Of a stretch of 64,000 bases of DNA, positions 35,115-58,723 are shown piece after piece. The notes under the pieces were generated by a model that did no database searches, was not told the origin of the DNA, and saw nothing but the letters and a program-made list of their open reading frames with translations. The stretch covers positions 1,674,001 through 1,738,000 of the forward strand of contig NW_027445626.1 in assembly GCF_035582795.1 (NCBI RefSeq), read 5' to 3'. The translations under genes and the position numbers were made by a program. Source of the DNA: Mycteria americana. Its lineage: Eukaryota; Chordata; Aves; Ciconiiformes; Ciconiidae. How positions within the stretch are numbered: the stretch's first letter is position 1; each line of letters begins with the position of its first letter.

Positions 35115-35535
35115 GCCCTGACTCCCCAGCCTCAGGCAGGTGCGGGCTGGAGCCCATGGAACAGCCCCTGGAGACTGGGGTCCTGGCAGAGCATGAGGAG
35201 AGGGAATCTCAGCCCGTGTGTCCCAGAAAGTAGCTCTGCACCCTGTGCTGGGACAGTGGGGAGCAGAGCTGCATCCTCACCATTGTGGGAGGTAATCCAT
35301 GGGCCATGATCCCCCCTGGGGATGGCTGGGGTGTTTTGGGGTGAGCAGCAGGATTATTCCCCAGGGACCATGGGCTCTTGCAGCCCCACAGCCTGACCCC
35401 GAGCCTGCTGTCCCTCAGATGTGCCCCTTGCCTGCCACTGCGTCATCGTTCTCTGCTCCCCCTCATCAGCCTCAGGGAGGTGACCCAACACCTGGGCAGG
35501 CAAGCCCCAGCTCCGGGTCAAAGCCCTCAGAGACT

Positions 35536-35541
35536 TTTAAT
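35536..35541 (-). promoter_or_regulatory. Possible poly(A) signal ATTAAA of the SRCR gene
   Basis: On the minus strand this reads ATTAAA, the common variant signal, about 100 bases after the stop codon at 35643. No AATAAA on that strand lies closer. Confidence 0.4.
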
Positions 35542-35642
35542 AAGAAGCAATATGGACGCACAGTGTAAAAGCGGGAATAAAAATAGAGGAAACTGCAGGT
35601 GGTTTCTGCTGCCCGTGGTAAAGGGAGATGTTTCCCTGGTGC

Positions 35643-48451
<12,809 letters not shown>

Positions 48452-48681
48452 CCTGAGCCTCCTGCCCTGCCAGCACATCCCTGCTCTGCCTCACGCCCTG
48501 CCACGGCTCCTGGGGACTCCTGGGGACAATGACGACAGCAGGGCAATATATCTCTGCAGATGCCAGCCCAGCTACAGGATGAGCCAATCAAAGCAGCAGG
48601 GCCTTTTTCGACATTATCGGGAGCTATCTCCCCTCCGACACAGCCCGGCCCTCCAATGAACTTCTCCAGCGCCATTCATGA

Positions 48682-48690
48682 CCATATATG
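48682..48690 (-). promoter_or_regulatory. TATA-like sequence upstream of the SRCR gene
   Basis: The minus strand reads CATATATGG here, about 235 bases before the chosen start codon, which would leave a 5' UTR near 200 bases. No other promoter element was identified. Confidence 0.25.
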
Positions 48691-49700
48691 AGAGACGGCT
48701 CTGCTACAGGTGTCACGTCACCGTGGTGGGGGGCCATCACAGGACAGGGCTGCTTGTGTGGGGGTAAATGGATTCTTCACCCCCTCAACCCTGCTTTCTC
48801 AACCAGGAGCACTGAGCATCTCCTATGCCAGGCACAGCCAAGAGCCCAAGGTGAGAGTGTCCAGCCACCCTCGTGCCGTGGGAAGCACAGGGCTGGGGCT
48901 GCGCCGGAGGCTGTGTCAGGAAGGGAAGGAAACAGCCCCTGCCCCTGCTACAGACCCCGCTGTGCTGGGAGCAGCAGCTGGGAAAGGGCCTTAGCCCAGG
49001 CCAGAGCCCCGTCCCAGGAGTGCTGCCTCACCCTTCCTTCCCTGGAGAGCCCCATGGAAGGTCCCTCGCAGGAGCCGGAGCTGGGACATGTCCCTGCCCT
49101 GGCAGCAGACGTGCAGCCCAGAGGCTCAGACAGATCCCTGACTGTCAGCGTGTCACCGAGGGGCCGTTATTCCCCGCGGGCGCATCGGGAGCTCCAGCCT
49201 GCAGGTGCACAAACCACAGCCCACGTGGCCTCGCAGCACTCCCCACGCTCCCCCCGCAGCGCCCAGGCAGGAAGTCTGTGGTTTCCTCCTGGCGCCGTGC
49301 CCAGGCACATCCCTGCGGGGTCCCCGAGCCACCCCCACCCCGACTGCTCCAGCCAGGGCTGCAGGGGCTGCTCCTTCGGCATCGCAGGCATGGGGCCGGG
49401 CAGCTCCCGTCCTCTGTGAAACCCTTGTGGCAGCACACGGCCGCACTGCACCGAACCCCACAGCCACGGGGTGCCATCGGTGATGTGACCACTGCCACTG
49501 CTGTGTGCTCATGGGTTATCCTGATGGTGACCTCACACCCTCCTACTGCTGGCACTGTGTGTGCATGAGTTACAGTGTCACACACGTGTGTGTGGTGTAT
49601 GGACTTCTGCTGATGATGGTTCTTCCAAAAAGCTGTATTTGGTCGTTGTCGAAATATTGTTTTGGTGGCATCAGAAGCACCTACAGAAGCTATGTGCCAG
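48691..49700. other. No gene recognised; GC-rich flank
   Basis: A plus frame of 243 codons (48688-49419) and others overlap here, but none resembles a known family and codon content looks compositional. AACCACA at 49211 and TGTGGTTT at 49278 are an inverted pair of RUNX-like motifs, possibly by chance. Confidence 0.4.
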
Positions 49701-49990
49701 CTTCTGGCCTACCAGCTACTCAGGCAGCAGTGACATCACAAGCTCATGCACAGCCCCTGGCCTATCTGCCACTCAGCCACAGAGGATGTCATAGCATCTA
49801 CCTCTGATATTGGCCTGCTCCTGGCCTATCGGCCATTCAGGCAGCAATGACCTCAAAACCACCTACAGAAGCTATGGGCCTGCTCCTGCCCTACCAGCTC
49901 CTCAGGCAGCAGTGACATTAGAAGAATCACCTACACATGCCATGGGCCTACTCCAGGCCTATGAGCTACTCAGACATGACATGAGACACA
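49701..49990 (+). repeat. Minisatellite with ~65-base units
   Basis: Diverged units begin with CTCCTGGCCTA(T/C)-type sequence at 49701, 49754, 49818, 49883 and 49951, each followed by CAGCTACTCAGGCAGCAGTG-like sequence and ACCTACAGAAGCTATGGGCC. About five copies, spacings 53, 64, 65 and 68. Confidence 0.8.
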
Positions 49991-50024
49991 TGAAAGACCA
50001 GAGACGACCATCTGCAACTCCAAA

Positions 50025-50190
50025 ACCGTGGTGCCCCCCAAGGACCAGAGAACCCCACGACCTTGGTGTTCATCAAACCCCAAACCACAAGACCTTGATT
50101 TCCCTTAGGGACCATCAATGACTACCCCAAACCCCAAGACCTTGACGTCCCTCAAACCTCAAGACCTTGGTGTCCCGCAAAGACCAGAGA
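50025..50190 (+). repeat. Short tandem repeat of CCCCAAGACCTTG(G/A)TGTCC-type units
   Basis: Units around ACCCCAAGACCTTGACGTCC recur four times at about 35-45 base spacing (near 50060, 50085, 50130, 50155). No coding evidence. Confidence 0.6.
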
Positions 50191-50267
50191 TGATCTTCCC
50201 CATTCCCCTGCCCCTTCCTGACATGTTGGGGTGGCTGATGGCCTACCTCAGCACTTCGTTTCTGCAG

Positions 50268-50445
50268 TACCCCCACCAGAGAGGAGCACAGGCTGTCCCA
50301 CTGCCGGAGGCCTTACTTCACCTTGGGGTTTAATTGGCCCTGCCTGAAAAACCCCGTCAGCAAGAAGGCCTTTTGCCACAAGATCAAATGTTGGGCCTGG
50401 CAGCTCCGTCAGCCCCCCCCGCAGTGGGGGGACCTCCCCAGCCAG
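50268..50445 (+). other. Candidate exon 1 of an unrecognised gene
   Basis: Preceded by a good acceptor (CACTTCGTTTCTGCAG) and followed by CCAG/GTAGGG. The frame from 50269 is open for 59 codons: TREEHRLSHCRRPYFTLGFN, then a Cys/Lys/Trp-rich stretch with KKAFCHKIKCWAWQLRQP. It ends in phase 0, which fits the next candidate. I do not recognise the protein. Confidence 0.3.
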
Positions 50446-50455
50446 GTAGGGTGGG

Positions 50456-51095
50456 GTGTCCCCCTTTTCTACCCCCATGTTTGTACCCCCATTTATAGCC
50501 CTTCCATTTATTACCCCCCATTTTTAGCCCCACCATTTATTGCCCCTCCTTTTTAGCCCCTCATTTATCATCCCCATTTATAACCCCCTCATTTATCACC
50601 CTGAATTATACCCCCCAAATTATAGCCCCTGTTTATCCACCCCATATATACCCCCTGTTTATACCCACCATCTATTACCCTCCCCATATATATCCTCCTA
50701 TATACCCCCATATATACCTCTCCCTGTATATTGTGTGTATACCTCCATATACACCCCTCCCCATATACACCCGCCCGATATGGACCCCTTCCCATATGGA
50801 ACCCCCATTTATAGCCCCGATTTACAACCCCCTTTTTAACCCCCCCATTTATAACCCCATTTACAACCATCCGCACATATACCCCCTGTATATACCCCCA
50901 TATATATACCCCCCGTATATAACCCCATATACACCCCTGTATATAACCCCATATACATATAGTCGGCATACATAGCCCCGTATATACCCCCCTATATATA
51001 CTCTCAATATATAAACCCATATCGTTTCCATATAATCCCCTTCCCATATATATGCCTCCCCTTACATAGCCCCTATATATACCCCCCATTTACCC
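50456..51095 (+). repeat. AT/C minisatellite of TATATACCCCC-type units
   Basis: From CCCATTTATAGCCCCTTCC to CCCCTATATATACCCCCC the sequence is built of 10-18 base units of the form (A/T)TATA(C/G)CCCCC and ATTTATAACCCCC, irregularly spaced, over ~640 bases. Frames in it are artefacts. Confidence 0.88.
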
Positions 51096-51112
51096 CCACT
51101 CCTGTCCCACAG

Positions 51113-51159
51113 GGGAGGCGGAAGAACTTGGGGTCCCCCCCTGGCGGCAGCGCTGCCAG
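51113..51159 (+). other. Candidate exon 2 of an unrecognised gene
   Basis: A 47-base non-repetitive island between minisatellites: acceptor CTCCTGTCCCACAG, then GRRKNLGSPPGGSAA plus two bases, then GTGAGA. It enters in phase 0 and leaves with AG, both compatible with its neighbours. Very short, so weak alone. Confidence 0.3.
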
Positions 51160-51194
51160 GTGAGAGTTTGGGGGTTCCTCGGGGGGGATGGGGG

Positions 51195-52030
51195 GAGCAC
51201 CCCCATGGACCCCCCCAGGTTGCTCTGTGGAGCCACCAAACTGCCCCAGGGACCACCAAATTACCCCTGCGGACACCAAATTACCCCCGGGTAATCCTAA
51301 AATGCCCCAGGGACTCCAAAACTGCCCCAGGGAAACAAAAAGTACCCCAGGGTCCTCTCAACCTACACCAGGAACCCAAAAATTACCCCCAGGGATTCCA
51401 AAAGTGCCTCTGGGACCCCCCAAATTCCCCAAGGGATCCCCAACTTCCCCAGGGATTCCCCAAACTACCCCCAAGGACCCCCAACATCCCCAGGGACCCA
51501 CAAACTGCCCTGAAGGATCCCAAATTAGACACAGGGACCACAAAACTGCCCCTAAAGCCCCTTGAACTATCTTCATGGACACCCAAAACTACCCCAGGGA
51601 CCCCCAAACTGTCCCTAAGATCTTAAATTGCTTCCAGGGACCCCACATTAGGCCAGGGACCCACAAAACTACCCCTAAAGCCCCTCAAACTAAACCAAGG
51701 GACACACCAACTGGCCCAGGAGCCCCTAACCACCCCAGGCACCACAAAATTGCCCCAGCGACCCTGAAAATACCCCCAGTGACCAGGAAACAACCTCAGG
51801 GACCCCCAGATTACACCCAAGGACACCCCCAAACTGCCCCAGGCACCCCAAAACTGCCCCGGGACACCCCATCTTCCCCAGGGACTCCCAACATCTCCAG
51901 GGAGCCCCAGATTACACCAAACCGCCCCAGGGACCCCACAAACTGCCCCAAGGGACCCCCAACAGATACCCAACTGCCCCAGGGTCGCCAAGAATTACCA
52001 CAGGGCTTCCACAAATCACCCCCGAAAACC
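51195..52030 (+). repeat. CCCCAGGGAC minisatellite with higher-order units
   Basis: Units of about 19-25 bases, CCCCAGGGACCCCCAAACTG and variants, run for ~830 bases. A longer unit is visible too: CCACAAAACTGCCCCTAAAG near 51537 recurs as CCACAAAACTACCCCTAAAG near 51662, 125 bases apart. The minus strand is G-rich. Confidence 0.88.
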
Positions 52031-52135
52031 CCCCAAATCCTATCGCTGCTATAGACCCCCCTCCTCCACCTGCTAAAGAACCCACATCCCTACGTAGCCC
52101 CCACCCCCCTGATCCCCATCCTCCCCCATAAGTAG

Positions 52136-52207
52136 TGACTGGGAGGCAGACCCCAAGGATGAAGATTTATGGGTGGAGCTGAAAAGGCTGTGGGAAATGA
52201 AGTTGGA
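52136..52207 (+). other. Candidate exon 3 of an unrecognised gene
   Basis: After a pyrimidine-rich tract ending CATAAGTAG, the frame T-GAC-TGG... reads DWEADPKDEDLWVELKRLWE then MKLE, with a helical, acidic-amphipathic look unlike the surrounding repeats. The first T completes AGT with the AG left by candidate exon 2. The donor (GAG/GTCACA) is weak. Confidence 0.3.
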
Positions 52208-53540
52208 GGTCACAGGGAGGTTTTGGGGGGAACCCCCACACTACTGAACCAGCTCCATCCTCTTGCTGGGCTCAGTGTCTGTACTGGGGGAACATCCAGA
52301 CCTGCATGGGCTCACACATGCCCACACCCTGGCACACCCCAGAGCAGGGCTGTCTGCAAACCATCACGGGGGCCATGGCCAAGGCAGGGAAGGGGTCGGG
52401 TGCTGGGGTGGGCAGTCAAAGCTGGGTGGCTGCAGGGGAATGAGGCACTGAGGTCGCTTGTGGAAACTGTGCCAGGAGGATGTTTCCCAGCCCTGAATGC
52501 ACCCTGTCCCAAGTGGTGGTTGCACAGCAGAGGTCTAGGGCCACATGTGGGGATGCAGGTGTGGGCCAGCCCAGGGACAGGGACAGGGATCTCAACAAAA
52601 GCCACGATGCTGCAAGAACCTCCCACACTGATGGAAACCCTAAATTGCCCTCAATCCCCAGCCAGGCAGGGCTGTCACCCCAGTCAGTGCGATTGCTGTG
52701 GAGACCCAAGAGACATGCTGGGCTGGGAGGTGCAGGGCAGCCAGGACTGACCCCAGCACTCCCAGGAACCTCTCTGCAGCCACAGCAGCTCTCCACAGTT
52801 GGGACAAGACTCGCTGATGCTCTCTCCATGGCCAGTGGTCTCTTGAGGCTGTAGCCACTGGCACTGCCTGCTGGGGTCCCCAGACCTAGTTCTGAGCCCC
52901 AGTGCCCTGCACCACAGCTCTTAGTACCTCCCCTCCCATGCCACCATCCTCTCTCAGGAGCACCACCAAGTGCATTACTCCCTGACCAGGTATGCAGAGG
53001 AGCTGCTGGAGGTCTTCTCTGCTCACCCATTCTGCCCCAAATGCTGCCTCAGTGTCAGCCCACAGGCACCACCACATTCCCTCTGTGTTAGTTGCTGGGT
53101 GTCTCCACATGCCCTCCTCTGAGCCCAGGCAGGGACCCCCAGGGTGTCTCTCTGCTCAGAGCTGGCCACAATGCCTGCCTGTGCAGTCACAGGGGATCCT
53201 GGTGTTGCCACACTTGGAGAGAAGGTTGTGGTTGTCCTTGCTTACAGTAGGCATGAGGGTGTGTCTGGCAGTCAGGAAGGAAAGACAAGGACAAGAGACA
53301 ATGTGGACAAGAAGCAGGCAAGGAAATTTCAAATGAGGTTTAAGGAAAAAATGTAAACATTTATAGTTGATTAGTACTGGGTCCACGGTCCAGGCATTCT
53401 CAAATCTCAAGTGGGAAAAGCACTCAACAACCTGATCTAATGGACAAGCTCTCCCTGCTCAGAGCAGAGCGTAGCACTGGACACCTCCACTGGTTCCTTC
53501 TGACTCTTCTTGGCAGCACCTCTGGAGATGGCCTAGCCTA
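52208..53540. other. No gene recognised
   Basis: No continuing exon for the candidates above could be found, and no RNA or clear repeat. Confidence 0.45.
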
Positions 53541-54664
53541 GTCTAGAGCGGGATGCCCAATACAGGGTCCAGCTGGATTTTGAATATCTCCATGCATGGA
53601 CACTCCACAACCTCTCTGGACAACCTGTTCCAGTGTTCAACCACCCTCACAGATGAAAGGTGTTTTCTTGTGTTGAGAGGGAAGTTCCTGTGCTTCCCTT
53701 GCTACCCCTTGTCTGTCACTGGGCACCACGGAGAAAAGCCTGGCTCCCTCTTCTTCATTCCCTCCCGTCAGGTATTGATACACATGGACAAGATCCCCAT
53801 GAGCCTTCCCTTCTCCAGGCTAAACAGTCCCAGCTCTCTCAGCCTCTCCTCCTGAAGGATGCTTGTGTGCCTTCATCATCTTTGTGGCCCTTTGCTGGAC
53901 TCGCTCCAGTCACTCCATGTCTCTCTTGTACTGGGCAGCCCAGCACTGGACACAGCACTCCACACGTGGCTTCAGCAGTGCTGACTAGAGGGGAAGGATC
54001 ACCTCTCTCCACCTGCTGGCAAACCTCTCCTGAACGCAGCCCAGGAGGCTGTCGGCCTGCTTTGCCACACAGCCGCACTGCTGGCTCGTGGCCAGCTTGT
54101 TAGCCACCACGACCCCCTGATCCTTCTCTAGAAACCTGCTTTCCAGGCAGTCAGCCCCCAGCCCCCAGTACTGGTCCATGGCGTTATGCCTGCCCAGGGG
54201 CAGGACTTTGTCTTTCCCTTTGTTGAACTTGATGAGCTTCCTCTCTGCCCACTTCTCCAGCCTGCCCACATCCTTCTGAGCGGCAGTGCAACCAGCCGCT
54301 GTACCAGCCACTCCTCCCAGTTCTGAATCATCCACAAACCTGCTCACGATGCCCCTGGTCCCATCCTCCAGGACTCCAATCAAAGGCTGTATAGAACGGG
54401 ACCCATATCAACCCCTGGGCTACACCCCTGGTGATTATCCTCCAGCTGGACTTTGTGCCACTGGACACAGACCTCTGGGATTCAGGCACTTTTCCATCCA
54501 TCTCATTTTCCACTTCTCTAGTCCATACTTGCTCCGCTTGTCTACAGGGGTATCATGGGAGACAGGCTGACAGCTCCCTGCATCCTCCTCCTTGCCCTGC
54601 TTCAAGATAGGGTTTACACTTGCTTTCTTCCAGTCCTCAGGAACCTCGCCCAATCCCCATGACC
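53541..54664 (-). mobile_element. CR1 LINE, 3' part, split by a solo LTR
   Basis: The reverse complement gives CR1 from its tail (CTCTCTGGACAACCTGTTCC at about 53610) through the HWSRSPAKGH-like and LEKWAERKLIKFNKGKDKVL pieces (54200-54260) to the reverse transcriptase start near 54640. Frames are broken. The element continues at 55413 after the LTR. Confidence 0.85.
54660..54664. repeat. Target site duplication, left (TGACC)
   Basis: TGACC directly flanks the LTR start and is repeated at 55413-55417. Removing the LTR and one copy restores a continuous CR1 sequence. Confidence 0.8.
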
Positions 54665-55412
54665 TGTCTCGTCCCACTCGGTGGGTTGCGAGATGGGTGA
54701 ATCTTTTTGATTCCCCGGGGATTTGTGTACCGACAAAGGCCGATCTCTGCTTGGCAGAGCCGCAGGCCGGTAGAGTCACGACAATGACTCAGAGGAACAG
54801 TCAGACTAGCAACTTTATTAACTAGCAAACTACAAACTTAACGAACTAGCAAGCTCAGTGAACCAACAGAGGCAATTTGGCAATGGAGCTATTTTCTGGG
54901 CAAGCCGTCAAAATTCATCCAAAACTCATATGCCCAGATATGTATATAGTGGAAGAGTAGAGAAAAAGAGAATTGAGAAAAGGTAAAGAGAAGAGAGGAA
55001 GATAACGAAAAGGAAAGGTATCACCACCCTTGGATCCTGCAATGACGGTGACAGACGTGGCAATCCTCCGGTGATGGGTGCGTGCCGTTCCCTGGGGAAG
55101 GAGTCTCTTTATACTGTAATCCCTGCCTCAGGTCACACCCCTGGAGGATTTATGTTGCTCTGGTCCTCAAAGGGTTGTAGGCGCTGGGGGGAGGGGGGGA
55201 CGGCGTGGTTTGCGAGGAGTTTCATTCCAATTTTCCGGTGATTGTAGGCCCATTCCTTAGATAAAACTCTATGTGACCTCTGGCCATAGATGGTAACTGT
55301 GCATCCTCCAACGCGCTCTTCTCATCCCGTGCTAGCCGACCTGCCGTCACCATGCAAATCACACCTCATCTCTCCACAGTGTTTGAGACATTGACTCTTT
55401 CAGTCTCTCACA
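54665..55412 (-). mobile_element. Solo retroviral LTR, 748 bases, with 5-base target duplication
   Basis: The element starts TGTCTCG and ends CTCACA on the plus strand, so it has TG...CA ends. On the minus strand there is a TATAAAG at 55113-55107 and an AATAAA at 54819-54814 followed by a ~150-base U5-like stretch, which sets its orientation. No viral gene is attached, so internal sequence was lost by LTR-LTR recombination. It is unrelated to the LTR family at 7001. Five-base duplications are typical of several retroviral groups. Confidence 0.85.
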
Positions 55413-55800
55413 TGACCTTTCCAACATGATGTCAAGTGGCCTTGCAATGACATCAGCCATCTTCCTCAGCACTCACCCTATGCATCCCGTCAGGTCCCAA
55501 GCACTTATGCACGTGCAGGTTCTTTAAATGTTCCCTAACCTGAGACTGCTGCACCAAGGGTAAGTCTTCCTTGCTCCTTGCCTCTGGTCTTGGGGGCCTG
55601 GCATTCCTGCAGGTTGGTCTTACCAGTAAACTCAGAGAGGAAGAAGGCATGGCCCTTTCTTGGCTCTTTCTTGGCCCTTTCTCTGCCCTCTGTCAGCAGG
55701 GTCCCTGCCCCACCTAGCAGCAGGCCCACATTTTCCCAAGCCTTCCTCTTGTTCCTGGCATTGTTGTTGAATCCTTGCTTGATGCCATTCACATCCAGAC
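55413..55800 (-). mobile_element. CR1 LINE, 5'-ward continuation after the LTR
   Basis: The minus strand reads KAWENVGLLLGGAGTLLTEG, then FLSEFTGKTNLQECQAPKTR, the CR1 segment between endonuclease and reverse transcriptase. It is the same element as 53541-54664, which would make it one of the longer CR1 copies here. Confidence 0.85.
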
Positions 55801-56640
55801 TGAATTACCAGATTGAGGTTGAGATGGACTTTGCCTTTCCTAACACTCTCGCTGAATGGTTGGGAGGTTCATGGAGCCCTCCAGAAGCCTCCTGAGTGTC
55901 TTGTGCCCTGCTGTGCTGCCCCTCAGGCAGATGTCTGACTGGGTAATGCCCCCCATGAGGACCAGGGCCTGCAAATGAGAACCTGCTTCTACTTGTCTGA
56001 AGAACGCCTCATCTGCTGCTTCTTCTTAATATGGTTGGTCCATAGCAGGTACCAACTACAATGCTATCCATGTTGCTCTGCCCACTAATCCTGATCCATC
56101 AGCTCTCATCTGGCTCATGACCTGGCACTAGGCAGAGCTCCATGCTTTCCTTCTGCTCACTCACATACAGGACAACTTCCCCTCCTCACCGACCTGCCCC
56201 GTCCTTCCTAAAGAGCCTGCTTCCGTCCAGGGCCACCCTCCAGTGGTGTGAGCTATCTGCCTGTGTCTCGGGTATCTAAGTGAGATTGTAGCTCAGGAAC
56301 TTCCCACAGACTCCTAATTCCTCCTGTTTGCTGCCTCTGTGTGCACTGTGTGCATTCCTGTCGAGGCACATCAGAGGTGTGCCCAGCCATGCTGATTTCC
56401 CTGCTGAGATTGAGGGCTACTTGACAGGTGCCCATAAACAGCCCTGGCTGAACCCTTTGCTTCACCTCCAACTTCCTTCTTCCCTGTTTCCCCCCTCCCA
56501 GCTTCTTCCCTTTGGTCATCCTCCAACCCTCCCCTACAAGAAACCCACCTCTGTTTTCCCTTTGCCCACTGGCCCTGGCTTTGCTTGCCTGGTGCCTTCT
56601 GTTGGTGTTTCTGGGATGGCTGCATTGTGAATTCTTACCT
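55801..56640 (-). mobile_element. Probable further LINE-derived sequence, family uncertain
   Basis: The order CCCCATGAGGACCAGGGCCT, AGGCAGAGCTCCATGC, CTCACATACAGGACAACTTC and TAATTCCTCCTGTTTGCTGC looks like a repeat I have met near CR1 copies in bird genomes. It may be the endonuclease part of the same CR1. No frame stays open. Confidence 0.4.
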
Positions 56641-56799
56641 TGGTCTGCAAGTCCATTAGACTAGGACCTCCTTTTATTATCCGTCATGTCCTCATGCTGT
56701 CATCTTGTTAGAGGCACCACAGGACAGGCTGAGCCACCTACACACACACATTAACAGCTGACACAATGAAGATTCACTTCATGGGGACCTTGAGAAACT

Positions 56800-57330
56800 C
56801 TGGGATTCGTCCAACAGAAATTCACCAAGTTTTACATGGAGAAGTGTCCAGTCCTGCAGCCAGGACAGAATAACCCCATGTATCAGGGTAAGCTTGGAGC
56901 TGACCAGCTGAGGAGTGACCCTGAGGAGAAGGCCACAGTCACTTCAAGGGATGCTACAGAGGCCAGTGCAGCATGCTGACCATGAATAAGGCCAGCTGCA
57001 TGTGGGGCTGAATTAGGAGGAGTGTGGCCACCCAGGCAAGGGGAGTTACCTCCCTCCTTGACTCAGCAGGGGTGTGGCCACATCTGAAATAATCTATGCT
57101 GGTGTGGGTCTCCATGTTCTGCAGGGGTGGGAAGAAGCTGGAGAAGGTTCAGAGGACATCTGCTAAGGCAGAGTTAAGGGGCTGAACACATGACTTGTGT
57201 GGAGAGACTGAGGGGCTTGGGATTCTTTTGCCTTGTGACATAGAGGCTCAGGGCAATGTCACAGTAGCCTGCAGCTGCTTGAAGGGGGCTTTCAGAGAGG
57301 ATGAAGCTTTTCTTTGTAGAGGAAACAGCA
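56800..57330 (+). mobile_element. Old CR1-like LINE fragment
   Basis: Pieces in CR1 order: a KCPVLQPGQNNPMYQG-like segment at 56840-56890, GPEEKA-like near 56930, then GGEKLEKVQRTSAKAEL-like near 57125-57180 and a RLRGLG piece at 57205. Strongly diverged. Confidence 0.5.
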
Positions 57331-57639
57331 TGAGAAAGGAAAGAGTTAGAGCCTGAGCTTGGGCATGATCAAAAATTAAATGTCACTTGAAGGGTAGTGC
57401 TGTGGTGCAACTGGTCACCGAGGGCAGTAAGGGGGGTGTGTCTGTGATGAGCCCATGGCTTTGTGTTTCAAAGACCTCAGTACAGGTAGGAATATGTGAG
57501 GGTGAGAGCAAGGTGGGGAAGTTAGGATAGTGTGTCTACAGCCTGCAGGGAACAGGCACAGGCGTGGGACAGTGTAGGACATCCTGTGGCAGAGATGGCT
57601 GGCAACGCTATCTGAACAAGAACTGTTTTAGACAGAGAG

Positions 57640-57800
57640 ATAGGATGGGGTAGTTATAATCACAGTTAAGGAGCTGATTAAAGAGTTAATCTGACTTCTG
57701 AAAGATGGGGCAAGTTTCTAGTTTCCTGAAGCTCAAAGCAACAACCTGGTAGTTGGGAAGTATCTGAATGAGCAAAAAGCAAGGCGAGGAGGAAAACTCT
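57640..57800 (+). repeat. Dispersed repeat shared with 3540-3700
   Basis: CTGAAAGATGGGGCAAGTTT, AAGCTCAAAGCAACAACC and AAGTATCTGAATGAGCAAAA line up with 3593-3680 in the same orientation at perhaps 75-80 percent. Here it lies beyond the 3' end of an OR remnant. 57801-58282 shows no gene. Confidence 0.55.
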
Positions 57801-58282
57801 CCCCAGCACAAGACTGCTGGCCCAGAGGCTCCTCAGGCTACTCCTGCTGCCCCTGCGACAGAACAGCCTGCCCCGAGCTGCTGCATGCAGAAATAAGTTT
57901 CTCTTTGTGATTTCACCCCACCATAAGCACAGAGTTGCTTCTTTGTTCTTCTCTAGGGATTGCCCCATCCCCAGGGTGCGTTTCCCAAGGCAGTGTGTCC
58001 ATGCTGGACTAGCCAGCCATTCCTTCCCGTCCCTGTGCTCCCTGCAGGGCCCTGAGCTGGCTGTGCTGCTCTGCAGGGCAAGTGGGCGGTGGTGCCTGGA
58101 ACCCACAAGCAGACAATCCCAGGCAGACCCCTGCTGATCATTCAGCACCTCCTGGGGCACTGGGCATGAAGGCTCAGCCCAGGCCCATTCCCTAACCCAT
58201 GGCCCTATGCCCTCCTGCCCTCAGCCCATGGAGACCTTGAGCACAGCAGTACAGCTTTGTAAGTGCAAGTTTCTTCAGCCTG

Positions 58283-58723
58283 TCCTTCCCTTCAGTTTTG
58301 CAAGAAGAGTCCAACCTCCAGACACCGGCGCTGAGGAAATACCCTTTTATTGCAGAGAAGTGACACGGGAGGCCAGCTGTACCGTAGTACCAGACACACG
58401 TACAGAGTCCTCTGGGTCAGACCGGCTGGGTTCCTGCCCCTGGAGAAGTGCTGTGGAGGCAGACGTTCCTGGATAAACTTGGTTATCACAGATAAAATAC
58501 CCAAAGCACAGGAGGTTCCCGAGGTACATCGGAAATCACTTGTGAAGAGACATGTGTAGCTTATTGCTGCTGACAGAAAAATAATTGAATCAATTTCTTC
58601 AGTGCGTCTTTGAGCTCCTTGTTCCTCATGCTGTAGATGAGGGGGTTCACTGCTGGAGGTAGCACCGAGTACAGAACTGCCACCAACAGGTCCAGAGCTG
58701 ATGAAAAGATGGAGGGGGGCAAA
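58283..58723 (-). pseudogene. OR14-like receptor remnant: C-terminus and 3' UTR only
   Basis: The minus strand from 58723 reads PPSIFSSALDLLVAVLYSVL then PPAVNPLIYSMRNKELKDAL, the TM6-TM7 loop to C-terminus of an OR14-type receptor, very like the gene at 9464. It ends near 58585 and the 3' UTR follows, with AATAAA at 58351-58346 as in that gene. Everything upstream of the loop is replaced by CR1 sequence. Confidence 0.88.

Noticed and set aside
48688-49568. Overlapping 231-243 codon plus frames beside the SRCR gene
   Set aside because: GC-rich sequence keeps several frames open together; the products are low-complexity and no splice structure supports them.
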